Shown piece after piece: positions 15,713 to 19,446 of a stretch of DNA of 19,446 bases. Where the stretch lies: assembly GCA_937952245.1 (NCBI GenBank), contig CALFYS010000136.1, positions 1-19,446 on the forward strand. Direction: 5' to 3'. A program made the position numbers and the translations under genes. A model generated the notes under the pieces. That model had not been told where the DNA came from. It made no database searches and was given only the letters and a program-made list of their open reading frames with translations. This DNA comes from an uncultured Alphaproteobacteria bacterium. GTDB taxonomy: Bacteria > Pseudomonadota > Alphaproteobacteria > Puniceispirillales > UBA1172. Position 1 is the stretch's first letter. Each line of letters starts with the position of its first letter.

Positions 15713-17107
15713 CTAGCCCGTCCAATCCAAACCAGCGGATTTAAGACGCTGTTGAATACGAGTTTTCAGCATCTGGCAATCGGCTTCGTTCCGGCCTTCG
15801 GCACGGCCCACCAATTCAGCCCCGGTGTTGGATGCGCGCAACAACCACCAGCCTTTTTCACCGGTGACGCGGATGCCATCCATCGTGGCAACATCCTCTT
15901 GATCATCATCAGGATTGGCCTCAACATCAGCGATCACGTGAGCGATGGTTTGAAACTTAGTTTCATCGGCGCAAGGGATTCGCAACTCAGGCGTGGCAAA
16001 TGTTGGTGGCAGGCTATCAATATATTGGGTGATGCTTTCCCCGCTGACGGCCATCTCACGCAGCACCGCCAAAGCGGCAAATAGCGCATCGTCAAAACCG
16101 TAATAGCCATCCGCGATAAACAAATGACCACTCATTTCACCGCCGATAGGGGCGTTGACCTCTTTCATTTTCATTTTCATATGGCTATGGCCTGTTTTCC
16201 ATAGCATGGGATTCCCCCCCATTTCGCTGATCGCATCAAGGGCGGCTAGGGAAGATTTAACATCAAAAATCACATCCGCCCCGGGGGTTTTCCTCAGGCT
16301 GTGGCGCGCCAGATAAGCGGTTAATAAATCGCCGGGGACTTGCCGGCCTTTGGCATCAATCAGCCCAATCCGATCGCCATCACCGTCAAAACCAATCCCC
16401 AATTCAGCCTTATGGGTGGCCACCGCGTCCCGCAATAAATCCAAGGTTTCTGGATTAACAGGGTCAGGGTGATGATTGGGGAAACGGCCATCAATTTCAG
16501 GGAATAACACATGGTGCTGGCCTGAAATTTTTGCCGTTAAATCAAGGGCTGATGGCCCCGCCGCGCCATTGCCGCAATCCCAGATAAACGTTTGACCGTC
16601 CAATCCGGTGATGGTGCCGATGGCATCCAGCATGGCGGCGATATACGTTTCTTGCAGATCAATTTCATCAATCGCCCCGCCTTCAGCTTTCGTGAGGCCG
16701 GATGCCGCGCTTTTGCCAAGTGCTGTAATATCTTCGGCGAAAAAAGGTTTATGCCCCATCACCATCTTAAAGCCATTATGCGTTGGCGGGTTATGCGACC
16801 CTGTCACTTGAATGGCGGCATCAGCGTTAAGATGAAGATCAGCAAAATAAAGTTTGGGGGTGGGGCCTGTGCCAATATCACTGACCTTCATGCCGCCTGC
16901 GACCAGCCCTTCCGCCAGTGCGGAGGATAATTCAGGGGAGCTGAGCCGCCCATCACGTCCGATCACGACATGGCTTCCGCCAGCCTTCCTGACGATTTCA
17001 GCCAACCCAAGGCCAATGGCCACCGCATCAGCGTTAAAGAGAGTTTCGCCAACAATACCGCGAATATCATAGGCACGAAGAATAGTGGGATGAAAATGAT
17101 GCTGCAT
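15713..17107 (-). CDS. Phosphomannomutase/phosphoglucomutase
   Basis: 464 residues, the size of bacterial AlgC/ManB-type enzymes. It shifts phosphate between C6 and C1 of mannose or glucose, supplying mannose-1-phosphate or glucose-1-phosphate for nucleotide-sugar synthesis in the cytoplasm. All four active-site loops are visible: VTGSHNPPTHNGFK with phosphoserine S104, the metal loop GFDGDGDRIGL (DGDGDR 241-246), the sugar loop GGEMSGHLF (322-330) and the C-terminal phosphate loop RASNTGAELVGRAEGR. It overlaps the galU stop as TAATG, so the two are probably coupled: one makes glucose-1-phosphate and GalU uses it. Sequence alone does not settle preference for mannose or glucose. Confidence 0.94.
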   Translation of the reverse strand: MQHHFHPTILRAYDIRGIVGETLFNADAVAIGLGLAEIVRKAGGSHVVIGRDGRLSSPELSSALAEGLVAGGMKVSDIGTGPTPKLYFADLHLNADAAIQVTGSHNPPTHNGFKMVMGHKPFFAEDITALGKSAASGLTKAEGGAIDEIDLQETYIAAMLDAIGTITGLDGQTFIWDCGNGAAGPSALDLTAKISGQHHVLFPEIDGRFPNHHPDPVNPETLDLLRDAVATHKAELGIGFDGDGDRIGLIDAKGRQVPGDLLTAYLARHSLRKTPGADVIFDVKSSLAALDAISEMGGNPMLWKTGHSHMKMKMKEVNAPIGGEMSGHLFIADGYYGFDDALFAALAVLREMAVSGESITQYIDSLPPTFATPELRIPCADETKFQTIAHVIADVEANPDDDQEDVATMDGIRVTGEKGWWLLRASNTGAELVGRAEGRNEADCQMLKTRIQQRLKSAGLDWTG

Positions 17108-18003
17108 TATAAATTCAAATCTTTAATCCAATGGGTGAGATCATCGCTCAGATCATCTCGAGCAAGGGCAAAAGCAATATTGGCCTCAAGGAAGCCTATT
17201 TTTGAGCCGCAATCATAACGTGTGCCAGAAAAGTTAAGCCCATGGAAAGGCACATGACCAATACGCCGCGCCAGCGAATCCGTGATTTGAATCTCGCCGC
17301 CTGTGCCCGCGTCTTGCTTATCCAATTCGGCAAAAACCCCGGGCTCAATAATATAGCGGCCCACAACAGCCAGTTGCGATGGCGCGTCTTCAGGTTTTGG
17401 TTTTTCCACCAGCCCTTTAACCTCGGTCAAGGAACCCCCCATCTCCCCCATTTGTTTGCCCGGGGTGATGATGCCATAAGACGCGGTTTGTTCAGGGGCA
17501 ACCGTCATGGAGGCCACCATATTCCCGCCGGTTTTCTCCCAAGCCTCTACCATTTCCGCCAGACAGTTTTTCTGGCCTTTTTGCGGCAGAATCAAATCAT
17601 CAGCCAAGAGAATGGCAACAGGTTCATCACCGATTAAATTGCGGGCGCACCAGACAGCGTGCCCCAATCCTTTGGGTTCTTGCTGGCGAATATAAGCCAC
17701 AGACCCCGGCTCACGCATCATGGATTGCACCAATTTCAAAGCATCCCGCTTATCCCGTGATTCCAATGTCTGTTCCAATTCCATGGAATGATCAAAATGA
17801 TCCTCAATGGCAGATTTGCCCCGCCCCGTGACAAAGATAAATTCTTCAATACCGGCTTCGGCGGCTTCTTCAACCGCGTATTGAATAAGAGGCTTATCGA
17901 CCACGGGCAGCATTTCTTTGGGCATGGATTTTGTTGCGGGTAAAAATCGTGTGCCTAACCCACCAACAGGGAAGATGGCTTTTTTAACAGATGATTTCGA
18001 CAT
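17107..18003 (-). CDS. galU: UTP--glucose-1-phosphate uridylyltransferase
   Basis: 298 residues, normal for bacterial GalU. It makes UDP-glucose from UTP and glucose-1-phosphate. The N-terminal nucleotide-binding stretch AIFPVGGLGTRFLPATKS is followed by PKEMLPVVDKPLIQYAVEEA. LLADDL is the metal-binding acidic region, VEKPKPEDAPSQLAVVGRY lies in the sugar-binding half, and GTRYDCGSKIGFLEAN is the usual C-terminal signature. A modest GGAAA ribosome site precedes the ATG. It leads a two-gene unit with the hexose-phosphate mutase and is divergent from gmhA. The UDP-glucose dehydrogenase that would use its product is on the other arm of the same intergenic region. Confidence 0.97.
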   Translation of the reverse strand: MSKSSVKKAIFPVGGLGTRFLPATKSMPKEMLPVVDKPLIQYAVEEAAEAGIEEFIFVTGRGKSAIEDHFDHSMELEQTLESRDKRDALKLVQSMMREPGSVAYIRQQEPKGLGHAVWCARNLIGDEPVAILLADDLILPQKGQKNCLAEMVEAWEKTGGNMVASMTVAPEQTASYGIITPGKQMGEMGGSLTEVKGLVEKPKPEDAPSQLAVVGRYIIEPGVFAELDKQDAGTGGEIQITDSLARRIGHVPFHGLNFSGTRYDCGSKIGFLEANIAFALARDDLSDDLTHWIKDLNL

Positions 18004-18104
18004 TGGATTTCCAAAAATTTATAGCGCTTGTCACATAATCTATATATTAATGACGTAATGTTGTCCAAGAGACATATAGTAAACATCAATTTTGTGACAG
18101 GTAT
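18004..18104. promoter_or_regulatory. Divergent galU / gmhA control region with inverted repeat
   Basis: This 101-base AT-rich spacer must hold start signals for both arms. TGTCACA (18029-18035) and its complement TGTGACA (18093-18099) form a perfect 7-bp inverted repeat 57 bases apart, one copy nearer each gene. TATAAA on the minus strand at 18023-18018 and TATAGT on the plus strand at 18075-18080 are possible -10 boxes, but neither has a good -35. The ribosome site for gmhA (AGG, 3 bases before the ATG) is weak. Confidence 0.35.
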
Positions 18105-18683
18105 ATGACATTAGACGCCATCAAATTGCACCTTGAGCGATCCGCAGAGGTTAAAGCGAAAGCCGCAGAATCTTGCGCTGAACCAGCCGCGGAAGCGGCT
18201 CGTATGATCGCGGCTTCTTTGGCGGATGGCGGCACGTTGATGCTCTGCGGCAATGGCGGTTCTGCTGGTGATGCCCAACATATCGCCGCTGAATTTGTCG
18301 CCACTTTAGACCACGCCCGCCCCCGCCCGGGGTTAAGAGCATTGGCTTTGACCACCGACACATCGTTTTTAACCGCCTACAGCAATGATTTTGGCTATCA
18401 GGATATTTTTGCACGGCAAGTTGAAACCTTAGGCCGCACGGGTGATGTTCTGGTCGGGATTTCCACCAGCGGCAATTCAGGCAATGTGGTGGCCGCCATT
18501 GAAAAAGCCAAATCAATGGGTGTGAAAACCATCGCGCTAACAGGGGGCAGTGGCGGCCAATTGAAATCGCTTGCCGATTTAACAATCACCGTTCCCGCGG
18601 ATCAAACCGCATTAATTCAAGAGGTTCATATCGCCCTTGGCCATGCCATTACAGCGGCGGTGGAAACAATTTTAGGATATTAA
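18105..18683 (+). CDS. gmhA: Phosphoheptose isomerase
   Basis: 192 residues forming one SIS domain. GmhA converts sedoheptulose-7-phosphate to D-glycero-D-manno-heptose-7-phosphate, the first step toward the heptoses of LPS core and some glycans. LMLCGNGGSAGDAQHIAAEF and GISTSGNSGNVVAAIEKA are the sugar-phosphate loops. H59, E63, Q172 and H180 (IQEVHIALGH) correspond to the zinc-site and catalytic residues of the E. coli enzyme, which supports GmhA over the related DnaA-binding DiaA. No other heptose-pathway gene (HldE/GmhB type) is in the window. A short 50-base gap leads to the UDP-glucose dehydrogenase gene, so the two are probably one unit. Confidence 0.93.
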   Translation: MTLDAIKLHLERSAEVKAKAAESCAEPAAEAARMIAASLADGGTLMLCGNGGSAGDAQHIAAEFVATLDHARPRPGLRALALTTDTSFLTAYSNDFGYQDIFARQVETLGRTGDVLVGISTSGNSGNVVAAIEKAKSMGVKTIALTGGSGGQLKSLADLTITVPADQTALIQEVHIALGHAITAAVETILGY

Positions 18684-18733
18684 TTAGGTGTAATGGGGCT
18701 GATTGTGGCCTTAGGACTCAATAGGAAAAGATC

Positions 18734-19446
18734 ATGAATATCACCGTTATTGGATCAGGCTATGTTGGACTTGTCTCTGGGGCGTGTTTTTCAGAATTTG
18801 GTTTTAATGTCACTTGTGTTGATAAAGACCAGTCCAAAATTGACCGCCTGAATAATGGTGAAATCCCGATTTATGAACCGGGCCTTGATGATTTGGTGGC
18901 GCGCAATATGGCGGCAGGGCGGCTTCAATTCGGTGTGGAATTGGCGGCGGCTGTAGAAGATGCTGATGCGGTATTTATTGCTGTTGGCACGCCGACCCGC
19001 CGTGGTGATGGTCATGCGGATTTGTCTTATGTCTATGCCGCGGCCGAAGAAGTGGCTCAGCATCTCAGCGGCTATACGGTGATTGTCACAAAATCGACTG
19101 TTCCCGTGGGGACAGGGCGTGAGGTGTTTAATATCGTTCAAAAAGCCAATCCCGATGCTGATTTTGATGTCGCGTCTAACCCTGAATTTTTGCGCGAAGG
19201 CTCAGCGATTAATGACTTCATGCGCCCTGACCGTGTGGTGGTTGGGGTTGAAACAGATGCCGCTCGTGAGGTGATGGCCGCGCTCTATCGTCCGTTATTT
19301 TTGCTAGAAACGCCGATTTTATTCACGACATTGGAAACCTCAGAATTGATCAAATACGCCGCCAATGCGTTTCTGGCGGTGAAAATTTCATACATCAATC
19401 AGATGGCCGATCTTTGTGAAGCGGTTGGCGCTGATGTTCATGATGT
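18734..19446 (+). CDS. UDP-glucose 6-dehydrogenase, 5' part (runs off the window)
   Basis: The first 237 codons are present and the frame is still open at the window end; family members run about 430-440 residues. The enzyme oxidises UDP-glucose to UDP-glucuronate with two NAD+, for polysaccharide, LPS or glycan synthesis. The N-terminal MNITVIGSGYVGLVSGACF is the NAD-binding Rossmann loop. AVGTPTRRGDGHADLSYV, TVIVTKSTVPVGTG, NPEFLREGSAINDF and SELIKYAANAFLAVKISY are family hallmarks. The catalytic cysteine region lies beyond the end. AGGA (18723-18726) is 7 bases before the ATG. Its substrate is the product of galU, which is transcribed the opposite way just upstream of gmhA. Confidence 0.95.
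   Translation, partial: MNITVIGSGYVGLVSGACFSEFGFNVTCVDKDQSKIDRLNNGEIPIYEPGLDDLVARNMAAGRLQFGVELAAAVEDADAVFIAVGTPTRRGDGHADLSYVYAAAEEVAQHLSGYTVIVTKSTVPVGTGREVFNIVQKANPDADFDVASNPEFLREGSAINDFMRPDRVVVGVETDAAREVMAALYRPLFLLETPILFTTLETSELIKYAANAFLAVKISYINQMADLCEAVGADVHD

Noticed and set aside
1..19446. CRISPR arrays, insertion sequences, phage or toxin-antitoxin genes
   Set aside because: No regularly spaced repeats, transposase or integrase motifs, or paired small genes were seen on either strand by reading.

Overview
The window looks like ordinary chromosome from an alphaproteobacterium. The evidence is a CcrM-type DNA adenine methyltransferase directly downstream of rnhB, an alphaproteobacterial-style family 4 uracil-DNA glycosylase, ETF-ubiquinone oxidoreductase, malate synthase G and the MEP-pathway kinase IspE. 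Base composition is close to balanced by eye and intergenic spaces are short, which would suit a marine lineage such as SAR116, but that placement is inference. There is no mobile element, CRISPR array, rRNA or phage gene, and no gene-free stretch longer than about 135 bases.

Layout. (1) Positions 2-6723, minus strand: a gene train reading ETF-QO, TPR lipoprotein, ispE, STT3/PglB-like oligosaccharyltransferase, then tRNA-Gln(TTG) with its own likely promoter. (2) Positions 6858-12226, plus strand: uracil-DNA glycosylase, periplasmic lytic transglycosylase, moaB, rnhB and ccrM. (3) Positions 12227-15635, minus strand: malate synthase G, followed 10 bases later by a UMF1-type MFS transporter. 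A sigma70-like promoter whose -10 lies inside a perfect palindrome precedes glcB. (4) Positions 15713-18003, minus strand: galU and a phosphomannomutase/phosphoglucomutase gene overlapping as TAATG. (5) From 18105 to the window end, plus strand: gmhA and the 5' part of UDP-glucose 6-dehydrogenase, divergent from galU.

How they work together. The right end is a nucleotide-sugar block for envelope polysaccharide or LPS: hexose phosphate interconversion, UDP-glucose, UDP-glucuronate and heptose phosphate. The left end joins electron transfer from flavoprotein dehydrogenases to quinone, isoprenoid precursor synthesis and, unusually for this class, an enzyme that moves lipid-linked glycans to protein asparagines. 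The middle carries genome maintenance (UDG, RNase HII, CcrM), wall turnover and molybdenum cofactor synthesis.

The most notable item is the STT3/PglB-like protein. It keeps the recognisable catalytic motifs, but the position of the arginine that sets the bacterial -2 acidic rule and the isoleucine of the MI motif both appear changed. No glycan-assembly gene cluster is beside it. Everything else is recognisable, and I did not find a convincing new multi-gene system.
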